Assembly (NCBI GenBank): GCA_944385415.1
Contig: CALWXC010000007.1
Coordinates: 1-64,000 of the forward strand
Direction: 5' to 3'
Length of the DNA stretch: 64,000 nt
DNA from: an uncultured Oscillospiraceae bacterium
GTDB taxonomy: Bacteria; Bacillota; Clostridia; Oscillospirales; Oscillospiraceae
Both the position numbers and the translations under genes were made by a program. Positions within the stretch are counted from its first letter, which is position 1. The number at the start of each line of letters is the position of its first letter. The notes below the pieces were generated by a model. The model was not told the DNA's origin. It saw only the letters and a list, made by a program, of their open reading frames with translations, and searched no databases. Below are positions 8,011-15,635 of the stretch, in pieces.

Positions 8011-8170
8011 AAATCGCGGAGTCCAGGGGGCGGCGCCCCCGGTCGCCCGTCGCAATGGGCGACATCCCCGCGCCTCGCAAGGCGCGAAACTCCCCCGTTC
8101 TTCTTTACACCACCGCGCTTTTTTGGTATGATAAACAGTACGATTACAAAAGAGAAAGGAATTTCTTTTT

Positions 8171-9928
8171 ATGGAAAAGTTATTGGATTTGATTTCGGCG
8201 ACGGTGTCGGGCGCATTTGCGGCGGCGGGCTATGACGGGGCATTGGGCCGGGTGACGGTGTCGAACCGTCCGGACCTGTGCCAGTTCCAGTGTAACGGGG
8301 CCATGCCGGCGGCGAAGCAGTACCGGAAGGCGCCCATCGCCATCGCCAATGAGGTGGTGGCCCAGCTGCAAACGGACGAGATGTTCTCCAAGGTGGAGGC
8401 GGTCAACCCCGGTTTCATCAACCTGAACCTGTCGGAGACGGCCCTGGCCGATTACGTGGGCCGGATGAAGCAGGACAGCCGGTTCGGCGTGCCGCTGGCG
8501 GAGAAAGAAAAGACCATCGTCATCGACTACGGCGGCCCCAACGTGGCCAAGCCCCTGCACGTGGGCCATCTGCGTTCGGCCATCATCGGTGAGAGCATCA
8601 AGCGGATTTACCGGTATTTCGGCCATAAGGTCACGGGCGATATCCACATGGGCGACTGGGGCTTGCAGATGGGCCTGATTATCGCGGAGGTCCAGGAGCG
8701 TCACCCGGAGCTGCCCTACTTCGACGACAGCTTTACGGGCGAGTACCCCAAGGAGCCCCCGTTCACCATCTCCGAGCTGGAGGAGATCTACCCTGCTGCC
8801 AGCGCCAAGTCCAAGGTGGATGCAGCCTTTGCGGAAAAGGCCCATACGGCCACCTACCTGCTGCAAACGGGCAAGCGGGGCTATCAAGCCATGTGGGACC
8901 ACATTATGGCCGTGTCCGTGGCGGATTTGAAGAAGAACTACGCCAAACTGAACGTGGAGTTTGACGCCTGGCTGGGCGAGAGCGACGCCCAACCCTTTAT
9001 CGAGCCCATGCTGGCCGATATCAAGGAAAAGGGCCTGTGCCGCGAGAGCGAGGGCGCGTTGGTGCTGGACGTCCAGGAGGAGACGGACACCAAGGAGGTG
9101 CCGCCGTGCATTCTGGTGAAGTCCGACGGCGCGACGCTGTACGCCACCACCGATTTGGCCACCCTGGTCCAGCGGGAACGGGACTTCCACCCGGACAAGG
9201 TCCTCTATGTGGTGGACAAGCGCCAGAGTTTGCATTTTGAGCAGGTGTTCCGCGCCGCCCGCAAGGCCGGAATTGTGCGTCCGGAGACGGAATTGCAGTT
9301 CCTGGGCTTCGGCACCATGAACGGCAAGGATGGAAAACCCTTCAAGACCCGCGAGGGCGGCGTCATGCGTCTGGAGCGGCTGATCCGCGAGGTGACGGAG
9401 TTCGTCTATGCCAAGATTCAGGAGAACAACATTGTCGAGGGCGACGCGGCCATGGAGACCGCCGGGAAAATCGCCCTGGCCGCGCTGAAATACGGCGATC
9501 TGTCCAATCTGGCCACCAAGGATTATATTTTTGATCTGGACCGTTTCTCCGCCTTTGAGGGCAACACCGGCCCGTATATTCTCTATACCATCGTGCGCAT
9601 CAAGTCCATCTTGAGCAAGTACCAGGGCGACGTGTCCGCCGCGACCATTCAGCCCGCCGCCAACGACGCCGCCCGGGATCTGATGCTGGCCCTGACCCGC
9701 TTTGCCGACAATCTGATTCTCTGCTGCCGCGACAGCGCCCCCAACATCCTCTGTGCCTATATTTACGAGCTGGCCGGTTACGCCAACAAATTCTATCACG
9801 AGACGAAGATTCTCACCGAAGAGGACCCCCAGAAGCAGGCCGGTTACATCGCCCTCATCGATCTGACCCGCGCCGTCCTGGAACAGTCCATCGACCTGCT
9901 GGGCTTCAGCGCACCCGAGAAGATGTAA
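8171..9928 (+). CDS. argS: Arginine--tRNA ligase
   Basis: The 585-residue class I synthetase charges tRNA-Arg with arginine in the cytoplasm. The N-terminal additional domain (about 1-105) is followed by the catalytic core with DYGGPNVAKPLHVGHLRS, where HVGH at 130-133 is the HIGH signature, and GDIHMGDWGLQMG. The substrate-binding YATTDLATL and FGTMNGKDGKPFKTREGG (KMSK-equivalent) segments are present. The C-terminal DALR anticodon-binding domain begins near residue 460. It lacks nothing expected and has the usual length. The start ATG lies after AGAAAGGAATTTCTTTTT. It is a monocistronic gene between two repeat blocks. Confidence 0.97.
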   Translation: MEKLLDLISATVSGAFAAAGYDGALGRVTVSNRPDLCQFQCNGAMPAAKQYRKAPIAIANEVVAQLQTDEMFSKVEAVNPGFINLNLSETALADYVGRMKQDSRFGVPLAEKEKTIVIDYGGPNVAKPLHVGHLRSAIIGESIKRIYRYFGHKVTGDIHMGDWGLQMGLIIAEVQERHPELPYFDDSFTGEYPKEPPFTISELEEIYPAASAKSKVDAAFAEKAHTATYLLQTGKRGYQAMWDHIMAVSVADLKKNYAKLNVEFDAWLGESDAQPFIEPMLADIKEKGLCRESEGALVLDVQEETDTKEVPPCILVKSDGATLYATTDLATLVQRERDFHPDKVLYVVDKRQSLHFEQVFRAARKAGIVRPETELQFLGFGTMNGKDGKPFKTREGGVMRLERLIREVTEFVYAKIQENNIVEGDAAMETAGKIALAALKYGDLSNLATKDYIFDLDRFSAFEGNTGPYILYTIVRIKSILSKYQGDVSAATIQPAANDAARDLMLALTRFADNLILCCRDSAPNILCAYIYELAGYANKFYHETKILTEEDPQKQAGYIALIDLTRAVLEQSIDLLGFSAPEKM

Positions 9929-9934
9929 GGAAGC

Positions 9935-10160
9935 CTGGTGCAAGGGGATTTCGCTGGCTGCGGCCAGCGACCGGGGGCGCCGCCCCCTGGACCCCTGCGA
10001 TTTTTTGAAAAAAATCGAGTAAAACTTTTCAATTTGGGGATTTTGAGTTGTTGAGTGGTTTGGTGCGGTGCCGCTGAATTTGTGCGGTAAGGTTCTCAAT
10101 CCATGCTTCGCATTGTTGCGGTGAGAGGGCCTGCGGCCCCTCAGCCCCGCCGGAGGGTTG
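9935..10160 (+). repeat. Composite intergenic repeat after argS
   Basis: It contains one UGCG hairpin (CGCTGGC/GCCAGCG), GGGGGC/GCCCCC, the CGATTTTTT/AAAAAAATCG inverted repeat without the 161-nt insert, AGTAAAACTTTT, and module M1 at 10095-10155. Confidence 0.8.
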
Positions 10161-10296
10161 ATTCATGGGGTGTGGTACGGATTCGCCGGAATATGGTGGT
10201 CATCGGCCCCCCCCACACCGCACAGCGGTACCAAGTTTGTACAACTGCGCCCCACTCCCCCACCCAACCACACACGATCAAGGAGGTTTGACCATC

Positions 10297-10827
10297 ATGC
10301 TGTATTCATCCCATGACGCTGAACAGGCCCATCTGTTTGCCACGGCCCAGGCCATGTGTGCCGCCGCCCGGACGGCCCCCAAAACGAAAGGCCAGGACTA
10401 TTTGGAAACCTGCATTGTCACCGGGGACGATCTGGAACCCCTGGCCGCCAAAATGGAAGAACTGTCCGACGCCCACAACGCCGCCTTTTTGCGCCGGGAC
10501 GCGGGCAACATCCGCAGCAGCGGCGCGGTGGTTCTCCTCGGGGCGAAAAACGTCCCCCACGGCATCAATGGGCTCTGTCAATACTGCGGCTTCCCCGATT
10601 GCGCCGCCGCAGCCGCCGCCGGTGCCGCCTGTGTGTATACGTCCATGGATTTGGGCATTGCCGTCGGTTCCGCCTCGGCCATCGCAGCCGACAACCGGGT
10701 GGACGGCCGCGTCATGTTTTCCGCCGGACGGGCCGCCCTGGCCCTGGGCCTGCTGCCCGACTGTTCCATGGCCATCGCCATCCCCCTGAGCGTTTCCGGC
10801 AAATCCCCCTATTTTGACCGGAAATAA
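10297..10827 (+). CDS. DUF2148 ferredoxin-domain protein
   Basis: The 176-residue protein matches the DUF2148 family (PF09918), whose members carry a cysteine cluster and have no assigned role. The relevant cysteines are C94, C97 and C102 in GLCQYCGFPDC, preceded by GAVVLLGAKN and followed by the Ala/Gly-rich DLGIAVGSASAIAAD segment. It could bind an iron-sulfur cluster in the cytoplasm. The start ATG follows CAAGGAGGTTTGACCATC at ideal spacing; the frame extends 44 codons upstream into repeat sequence and is not used. The gene is alone, flanked by repeat blocks on both sides. Confidence 0.8.
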   Translation: MLYSSHDAEQAHLFATAQAMCAAARTAPKTKGQDYLETCIVTGDDLEPLAAKMEELSDAHNAAFLRRDAGNIRSSGAVVLLGAKNVPHGINGLCQYCGFPDCAAAAAAGAACVYTSMDLGIAVGSASAIAADNRVDGRVMFSAGRAALALGLLPDCSMAIAIPLSVSGKSPYFDRK

Positions 10828-10829
10828 CC

Positions 10830-10919
10830 GGCCGGGGGTTTCGCCCACTGCGACGGCCGGGGGGATTTCGCGCCGTGCGCGGCGCGACCGGGGGCGCTGC
10901 CCCCTGGACCCCACGATTT
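10830..10919 (+). repeat. UGCG hairpins after the DUF2148 gene
   Basis: One decayed hairpin (CGCCCAC TGCG ACGGCCG) and one intact hairpin (CGCGCCG TGCG CGGCGCG) are followed by GGGGGCGCTGCCCCC and the left half of the CGATTTTTT hairpin, into which the 161-nt element at 10920 is inserted. Confidence 0.75.
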
Positions 10920-11080
10920 GGGTTGCCCGCCGCCCGTTGGCAAGAGTGGTCGGCGAGGAATTTTTCGTCAGGGCAAGGTGTGGCTTCGCCGCCATACTGG
11001 ATGTATGGCAAGAAGCCGCACCGCCGCCATGGCGGAAAAGGCCCGGCGAGCACCGCAGACACACGGGTGGTGGGCAGCCC
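10920..11080 (+). repeat. 161-nt structured element, copy 2
   Basis: This is a full copy on the plus strand. The terminal stem is GGGTTGCCCGCCGCCCGT with ACGGGTGGTGGGCAGCCC. The central stem runs 10977-10987 with 11012-11022, enclosing GCCATAC (10991) and GTATGGC (11003). A further palindrome CCGCCATGGCGG follows the central stem. After the element AAGAAAAAAATCGAGTAAAACTTTT closes the outer hairpin. Confidence 0.85.
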
Positions 11081-11460
11081 TCACAAGAAAAAAATCGAGT
11101 AAAACTTTTCAATTTGGGGAGTTTGAGTTGTTTATAGTGGTTTGGTGCGGTGGGTTGGAAGAAGTGCGGTAAAGTTCTCAATCCATGCTTCGCATTGTTG
11201 CGGTAAGAGGGCCAAAGGCCCCTCAGCCCCGCCGGTAGAGGATTCGTATGGTCTCGTAGGGCGGGACCTGTGTGTCCCGCCGCCGGTACGCGCCGAAAAC
11301 CACCGGACGGCCCCATACGTTCCGACCCCGTAGGGCGGGGGCTTGCCCCCGCCGCCGCACGGCACCCCCATCCATCCGCAGCGTAGGGGCCGGCATCCCT
11401 GACGGCCCCGGCTGAGCTACGGTGCAGGCGCGTCAAGGATGCCGCGCCCTACGATGGATT
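11081..11460 (+). repeat. Composite intergenic repeat, continuation
   Basis: It contains AGTAAAACTTTT, a GGTGCGGTG segment, module M1 (11177-11236), a GGCGGGAC/GTCCCGCC hairpin, a GGCGGGGGC/GCCCCCGCC hairpin, a GGGGCCG/CGGCCCC hairpin with loop GCATCCCTGA, and a GCGCGTCAAGGATGCCGCGC hairpin, the same loop read in reverse. Confidence 0.7.
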
Positions 11461-11508
11461 GTACCGCCCGTCGAGACGCACATTCATCCCAATCTGTTAT
11501 CCCCATAT

Positions 11509-11550
11509 AAAAAACAACTGGCCGTGGAATCCGACGGATTCCACGGCCAG
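11509..11550 (-). terminator. Terminator of the ddl-DUF1934 transcript
   Basis: CTGGCCGTGGAATCCG pairs perfectly with CGGATTCCACGGCCAG and is followed on the minus strand by TTGTTTTTT. Confidence 0.85.
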
Positions 11551-11571
11551 TTCCCATCTTTACAAAACAAC

Positions 11572-11994
11572 TTACGGCTCCCAAACGGTGATCTCATACG
11601 TATTGGTGCCCACCGGGACGTGTTCAATCTCCACGGCGTAGTCCACAAACAGGCTGCCGCCCTTTTCAGTCAGATCGCTGCGGACCCGCCGGGACGACAC
11701 CCCCAGCAGCATGGCCCCAAAGCCCATATCATAGAGGGATTCCGTTTTTTCCCCCTCGATAAAGGTCATGGTGGAGTTTAAATCGCCGTCCCGCTGGAGA
11801 ATGACCCGGTCATTCTCCACCCGGAAGGTGGTGATCACGCCATCCAGGCCCGTCATTTCCGATTCCCGGTAGGAGACGGTCAAAACCCCATCCTCCGCCG
11901 TCAATGTGCCGTCGGTGGTCAGTTCGATGACCTGCGGTTCCTCGCCGTCGGTGTGCTGGGTGCCCCGAATGGCAATGAGTACATCTTTTGTCAT
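11572..11994 (-). CDS. DUF1934 family protein (YwiB-like beta-barrel)
   Basis: The 140-residue protein matches DUF1934: DVLIAIRGTQ at the N-terminus, the LTVSYRESEMTGLDG strand pair, and VSSRRVRSDLTEKGG followed by DYAVEI and the final EITVWEP. Structures of the family are lipocalin-like barrels with no known ligand. It starts 14 nt after ddl on the same strand, so it shares the ddl promoter and the terminator at 11509-11550. In other Firmicutes such genes sit near argS or cell-wall genes, which fits the position here (argS is 1.6 kb away). Confidence 0.8.
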   Translation of the reverse strand: MTKDVLIAIRGTQHTDGEEPQVIELTTDGTLTAEDGVLTVSYRESEMTGLDGVITTFRVENDRVILQRDGDLNSTMTFIEGEKTESLYDMGFGAMLLGVSSRRVRSDLTEKGGSLFVDYAVEIEHVPVGTNTYEITVWEP

Positions 11995-12008
11995 AATTCC
12001 TCTTTTCC

Positions 12009-13073
12009 TTATTCTTCCATAGCCAGCTGCAACAGCTGGTCGATGAGGTCGCTGTAGGCGATGCCGCTGGCCTCGAACAGCTTGGGATACATGGAGATGG
12101 AGGTAAAGCCCGGCAGGGTGTTGATCTCGTTGAAAATAACCTCCTCCCCGTCGCGGGTCACAAAGAAATCGACCCGGGACAGGCCCCGGCAGCCCAACGC
12201 CTCATAAATCCGCACCGCCGTTTCCCGGACGGTCTCGGACGCTTCCTCGGAAATCCGGGCCGGGATATACAGGGTGGACGTATCGGTGATATATTTGGCC
12301 TCGTAATCATAAAATTCCACGCCGGAGTCGATTTCGCCGCAGGTGGAAGCGGCAGGGGTCTCGTTGCCCAGGACGGCCACTTCCACTTCCCGGCCGTCGA
12401 TGAACGCTTCCACGAGAATTTTCTTGTCAAAGGCGGCAGCCTTGTCCAGGGCCTCCCGGAGGGCTTCCCGGTTTTTGGCCTTGGAGACGCCCACGGAGGA
12501 GCCGGTACCGGCGGGCTTGACAAAGACCGGATAGGAAAATTTTGCTTCTACCGCGTCCAGGACCTTGTCGGTGTCCCGCTGGAACTCCCGGCGGGTCACC
12601 AGATGCCAGGCGGCCTGCCGGACGCCCACATGATCGGCCACCAGTTTGGTCAGCGTCTTGTCCATGGCGGTGGCGGAAGCGGCCACCAGGGGTCCCACAC
12701 AGGGGATACCGGCCAGCTGCATCAGGCCCTGAATGGAGCCGTCCTCGCCGTTTTCGCCGTGGAGGACGGGGAATACCACGTCGATGCGCTCGCGCACCAC
12801 GCAGTCGCCCTCAAAGCTCAAAAGGCCCTGACCCCGGACGGGGGAAATGGCGGCCCGGCGGTTTTCGGGGCAGTCGAGCCAGGTGTTTTTGGGCAGCATG
12901 GAGTAGTCCTTGCCGCCGAACAGGACCCAGTCGCCGTCGCGGGTGATACCCACGGGGAAGATGTTGTATTTCTCCGGGTCCATATGCCGCAGCACAGACT
13001 CGGCAGACCGGAGAGACACCTCATGTTCCGGGGAGACGCCGCCGAACAGTACGCAAACACTGAGTTTTTTCAA
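12009..13073 (-). CDS. ddl: D-alanine--D-alanine ligase
   Basis: The 354-residue ATP-grasp enzyme joins two D-alanines for peptidoglycan precursor synthesis. The N-terminal GGVSPEHEVS (residues 11-20) is the first substrate-binding loop. KPAGTGSSVGVSK is the ATP-grasp loop, GCRGLSRVDFF and FNEINTLPGFT carry the Mg2+ ligands. The start is a TTG at 13073 after GAGGATGAAACC; the frame stays open upstream across the promoter, which rules out those starts. The protein ends 14 nt before the DUF1934 gene. Nothing in the sequence shows whether it prefers D-lactate. Confidence 0.93.
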   Translation of the reverse strand: MKKLSVCVLFGGVSPEHEVSLRSAESVLRHMDPEKYNIFPVGITRDGDWVLFGGKDYSMLPKNTWLDCPENRRAAISPVRGQGLLSFEGDCVVRERIDVVFPVLHGENGEDGSIQGLMQLAGIPCVGPLVAASATAMDKTLTKLVADHVGVRQAAWHLVTRREFQRDTDKVLDAVEAKFSYPVFVKPAGTGSSVGVSKAKNREALREALDKAAAFDKKILVEAFIDGREVEVAVLGNETPAASTCGEIDSGVEFYDYEAKYITDTSTLYIPARISEEASETVRETAVRIYEALGCRGLSRVDFFVTRDGEEVIFNEINTLPGFTSISMYPKLFEASGIAYSDLIDQLLQLAMEE

Positions 13074-13141
13074 GGTTTCATCCTCTTTTCCAGATGAGAT
13101 GGTCGGGCGATGCCCATTGCATACGCACCGATGCTTTGTAT

Positions 13142-13170
13142 ATAATATTCTAAAACGCGCCGAATGACAA
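13142..13170 (-). promoter_or_regulatory. Promoter of ddl
   Basis: On the minus strand TTGTCA and TATTAT are 17 bp apart, about 70 bp upstream of the TTG start. Confidence 0.7.
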
Positions 13171-13272
13171 GGGTATTTTTCACAAAAGAAATTGTTTTTA
13201 CAGTGGAAATTCCCCACAGGGAAGTATATAATGGAGAGAGAAAGACCAAAGCGCGAAGGGAGGGCCTGTGCA

Positions 13273-13680
13273 ATGAACATCGAGCTGACAACGAAGGAGT
13301 TCCGGCGGCTGCTGGACCTGGTGTACATCGGCAACTGGATCCTCAACTCCACCCGTGGAGACGACCGGTTTGAAGACTACGACCAGGTGGAGAGCAAACT
13401 GTTTGGATTGTGCCGGACCAACGGCATGGATTCCCTGGTGAAGCGGTGGAATGGAGAGGATATTCCGTCCCGCGCCTTTGCCGACGGCGGCATCCACGAG
13501 GCCATCATGGACTATGAGGACACGGTGTTTTTTGAGATTCTGGCGGAAGAACTGGCCCGCCGGGATATGGGCTATGTGGAGGTTTCCTCCGACAATTACG
13601 AGGAGCTGATCAGCCGGATGGATGACTATATCGCGGAATTTGAGGCCCACGGCACCGATCATATCACCATCGAAACCTGA
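13273..13680 (+). CDS. Hypothetical acidic protein
   Basis: I do not recognise this 135-residue protein. It is acidic and predicted to be mostly helical, with KEFRRLLDLVYIGNWILN near the N-terminus and paired acidic helices (YEDTVFFEILAEELARRD, YEELISRMDDYIAEFE) near the C-terminus. It has no signal peptide, membrane segment or cysteines that suggest a cofactor. The start follows GGGAGGGCCTGTGCA, and a TATAAT box lies about 45 bp upstream. It diverges from ddl and is followed by the promoter of the diguanylate cyclase leader. The composition resembles its neighbours, so it is probably a lineage-specific cytoplasmic protein. Confidence 0.7.
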   Translation: MNIELTTKEFRRLLDLVYIGNWILNSTRGDDRFEDYDQVESKLFGLCRTNGMDSLVKRWNGEDIPSRAFADGGIHEAIMDYEDTVFFEILAEELARRDMGYVEVSSDNYEELISRMDDYIAEFEAHGTDHITIET

Positions 13681-13701
13681 TTTGGCCTGAAAAAATTCTG
13701 C

Positions 13702-13730
13702 TTGACAAACGCTGTCACAGCAGGGAAAAT
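13702..13730 (+). promoter_or_regulatory. Promoter of the diguanylate cyclase transcript
   Basis: TTGACA and GAAAAT are 17 bp apart. Initiation would fall near 13737, just before a long hairpin, leaving a leader of about 180 nt. Confidence 0.6.
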
Positions 13731-13736
13731 AAGACA

Positions 13737-13918
13737 GACGGAACACAGCGGCAGACGGCGCGGCGGTCGCCAGGGTCTGGGTGTTCCGCCGTGTATCGCA
13801 GAGGACTGCTGTGCCCCATCTGAGCCCCTATCGGATTGAGCACAGCAGTTTTTTACCGATGCTGAGGGGACAAACCCAGCCGCCGTGGGTCGTATTACGG
13901 AGGGAACTTCGCACAAAA
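13737..13918 (+). promoter_or_regulatory. Structured 5' leader with an internal terminator (attenuator-like)
   Basis: CGGAACAC (13739-13746) pairs with GTGTTCCG (13781-13788), enclosing CAGAC/GTCTG and GGCG/CGCC. Further on CTGCTGTGC (13806-13814) pairs with GCACAGCAG (13840-13848) and is followed by six T (13849-13854). A full terminator hairpin between the promoter and the gene suggests conditional read-through. It does not match the c-di-GMP-I or c-di-GMP-II riboswitch consensus that I know. Confidence 0.55.
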
Positions 13919-15301
13919 ATGAAAAAAACTGTGGGGTTGATCTGTTATATATCGGTGTTTCTCATTGTGGAATTTCTGTTTGGGTATTTCATTTTGGAAA
14001 CCCGGCGTATTTTTCTGGAGAAAACCGCCCAGACGGGCCAGTTTTTGGCCCAATCGTATGTGGAAAAAATTGATACGCAGCTGAGTGACTACGTTTTTTC
14101 CGTGGAGCTGGCCGGCCAGTACCTCCAGGAGATGAACGCCGCCGGCGCCTCCAACGAGGAAATGCAGCAGTGGATGAAATCCTATTGCGATAAAATCGCG
14201 GAGAAATTCGGGGAAAATGTGCTGGATTACTATGCGGTCATCGATGACACTTTGGTTGCAGCCAATCCATGGTCCGGCGACAGCAGCTATGCGTATGAGA
14301 CCAAATCGTGGTATTATTCCGTTGTGGACGCCGCGCCGGGAACCGTGGAATTTTCCGATCTCTATACGGACGTTGTAACGGGTCAGAATGTATTTACCAT
14401 TTCCCATTCCTTTGACGCCTCCCACAATGTGTTGGCGCTGGACGTGTATCTCACCAACGGCGACTGGATGGGCTTTACGGAGCTGCCGCAGGATTACGGG
14501 ATCTTCCTGTATGATACCCAAGGGGTTCTGGCCTATTCCATGGGACAGACCCAGCTGCTTCTGGACATTCCCCAGACGGATTACCAGCATGTGGGCTGTC
14601 CGGCAGGCGTCCATGACATTCAGTATCAGCAGGCGGCGGCGGAGAATTATAATCTCTATCTGTCCTGTCTGGATAACGGCTGGCGGGTGGTGGTAGCCAT
14701 TCCCAGTGAAAATCTGGTGTCGTCCAAGCATATGTTTTTGATGGATGTGGGCCTGCGGCTGAATATCCTCAACGTGGCCATTGTGATTATCTTCCTCATC
14801 AAAAACGAGCTGAGCAAGAAGAAACACAATCAGGATGTGCTCACGGGACTTTTGAACAAGTCGTATTTTACAAAGTGCGTCCGCCGGAAGATGCGCAAGG
14901 GAGACGGCGTGCTGCTGGTGCTGGATCTGGACAATTTCAAGAGCATCAACGACAGTTACGGCCATGACAGCGGCGATCAGGTATTGCGGCAGGTGGCGAG
15001 CCTGCTGGAACGAACGTTCCGGAAGACGGATTATATCGGCCGGTTTGGCGGCGACGAATTTGTTGTCTATGTGGATTGTGAGCTGCCGGACTCCATTTTG
15101 GAGCGAAAGGCCCACGATTTGATTCAGCAAATCGGCAGGCTGTCGCGGGAGTATCCCCTGGGGGCGCTGTCGGTGAGTATCGGCGGATGCCGCAACGTCC
15201 GGGGCGATAAATATGCCGACGTGTTCAAACGGGCCGACGAGGCCTTGTATACCGTCAAGGGCCACGGCAAGAGCAGCTATGCCATGAGCGGTAAAAAATA
15301 A
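13919..15301 (+). CDS. Membrane-bound diguanylate cyclase (dCACHE-like sensor, GGDEF)
   Basis: The 460-residue protein has a membrane helix at about 5-27, an extracytoplasmic sensor domain of about 240 residues of the CACHE type (SWYYSVVDAAPGTVEFSDLY is the ligand-pocket segment), a second membrane helix near 280-298, and a C-terminal GGDEF domain. The active site GGDEF is at about 377-381. The product-binding inhibitory site RKTD sits five residues before it, so feedback control by c-di-GMP is expected. The domain should make c-di-GMP from two GTP in response to an external small molecule. The ATG at 13919 follows GGAGGG at a rather long 14 nt. Its own promoter and leader precede it. Confidence 0.92.
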   Translation: MKKTVGLICYISVFLIVEFLFGYFILETRRIFLEKTAQTGQFLAQSYVEKIDTQLSDYVFSVELAGQYLQEMNAAGASNEEMQQWMKSYCDKIAEKFGENVLDYYAVIDDTLVAANPWSGDSSYAYETKSWYYSVVDAAPGTVEFSDLYTDVVTGQNVFTISHSFDASHNVLALDVYLTNGDWMGFTELPQDYGIFLYDTQGVLAYSMGQTQLLLDIPQTDYQHVGCPAGVHDIQYQQAAAENYNLYLSCLDNGWRVVVAIPSENLVSSKHMFLMDVGLRLNILNVAIVIIFLIKNELSKKKHNQDVLTGLLNKSYFTKCVRRKMRKGDGVLLVLDLDNFKSINDSYGHDSGDQVLRQVASLLERTFRKTDYIGRFGGDEFVVYVDCELPDSILERKAHDLIQQIGRLSREYPLGALSVSIGGCRNVRGDKYADVFKRADEALYTVKGHGKSSYAMSGKK

Positions 15302-15320
15302 CAATCAATCAACACGTTCA

Positions 15321-15353
15321 CTGGCCCCGGATTCCATGGGAATCCGGGGCCAG
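15321..15353. terminator. Hairpin terminator after the GGDEF gene
   Basis: CTGGCCCCGGATTCC pairs perfectly with GGAATCCGGGGCCAG across a tiny loop. The following tract is AATTGTTCTATT on the plus strand, so the T-run is weak. Confidence 0.55.
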
Positions 15354-15414
15354 AATTGTTCTATTGACGGCGGAGCACAACGGTTCCGCTGCCTATGGGA
15401 TGATACGGAACCCA

Positions 15415-15625
15415 CTCCCGGCGGGGCTGAGGGGCCTTTGGCCCTCTCACCGCAACAATGCGGAGCATGGATTGAGCGCGTTCCCGCACAAATTCGGCGG
15501 CACAGCACCAAACCACTAAATCAATCCCAAACTTTAAAAGTTTTACTCGATTTTTTTCAAAAAATCGCGGAGTCCAGAGGCAGGGCCTCTGGTCGCCCGC
15601 CGCAGCGGGCGAAATCCCCGCCACA
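15415..15625 (-). repeat. Composite intergenic repeat after the aldose-epimerase-like gene
   Basis: It holds module M1 (15420-15488), the CGATTTTTT hairpin without an insert, an AGAGGC/GCCTCT palindrome and one UGCG hairpin (minus strand, stem CGCCCGC/GCGGGCG). It ends 11 bp from the stop of the gene at 15636. Confidence 0.8.
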
Positions 15626-15635
15626 GGCACTCCCC

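Noticed and set aside
7868-8131. Conserved open frames across the 161-nt elements (for example a protein starting MCLRCSPGLFRHG or MGCPPPVGKSG)
   Set aside because: The frames recur because the DNA is repeated. They have no ribosome sites, start in different modules and break in diverged copies, while the base pairing is kept. The selection is on structure, not on protein.
8180-10099. Very long open frame on the minus strand opposite argS
   Set aside because: It is a shadow of a GC-rich codon pattern. The protein has odd composition (Gly/Gln/His-rich) and no family motif, and argS is unambiguous. The same applies to the long frames opposite ygfK, fruA, ptsI, secY and the 5'-nucleotidase.
12009-13352. 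Longer D-alanine ligase with a 93-residue N-terminal extension
   Set aside because: The extension crosses the promoter and is not protein-like. The TTG at 13073 with a GAGGATG site gives the usual length.
13737-13860. c-di-GMP riboswitch upstream of the GGDEF gene
   Set aside because: The conserved GGAAA and tetraloop-receptor segments of the class I RNA and the pseudoknot of class II were not found. Only a generic structured leader is supported.
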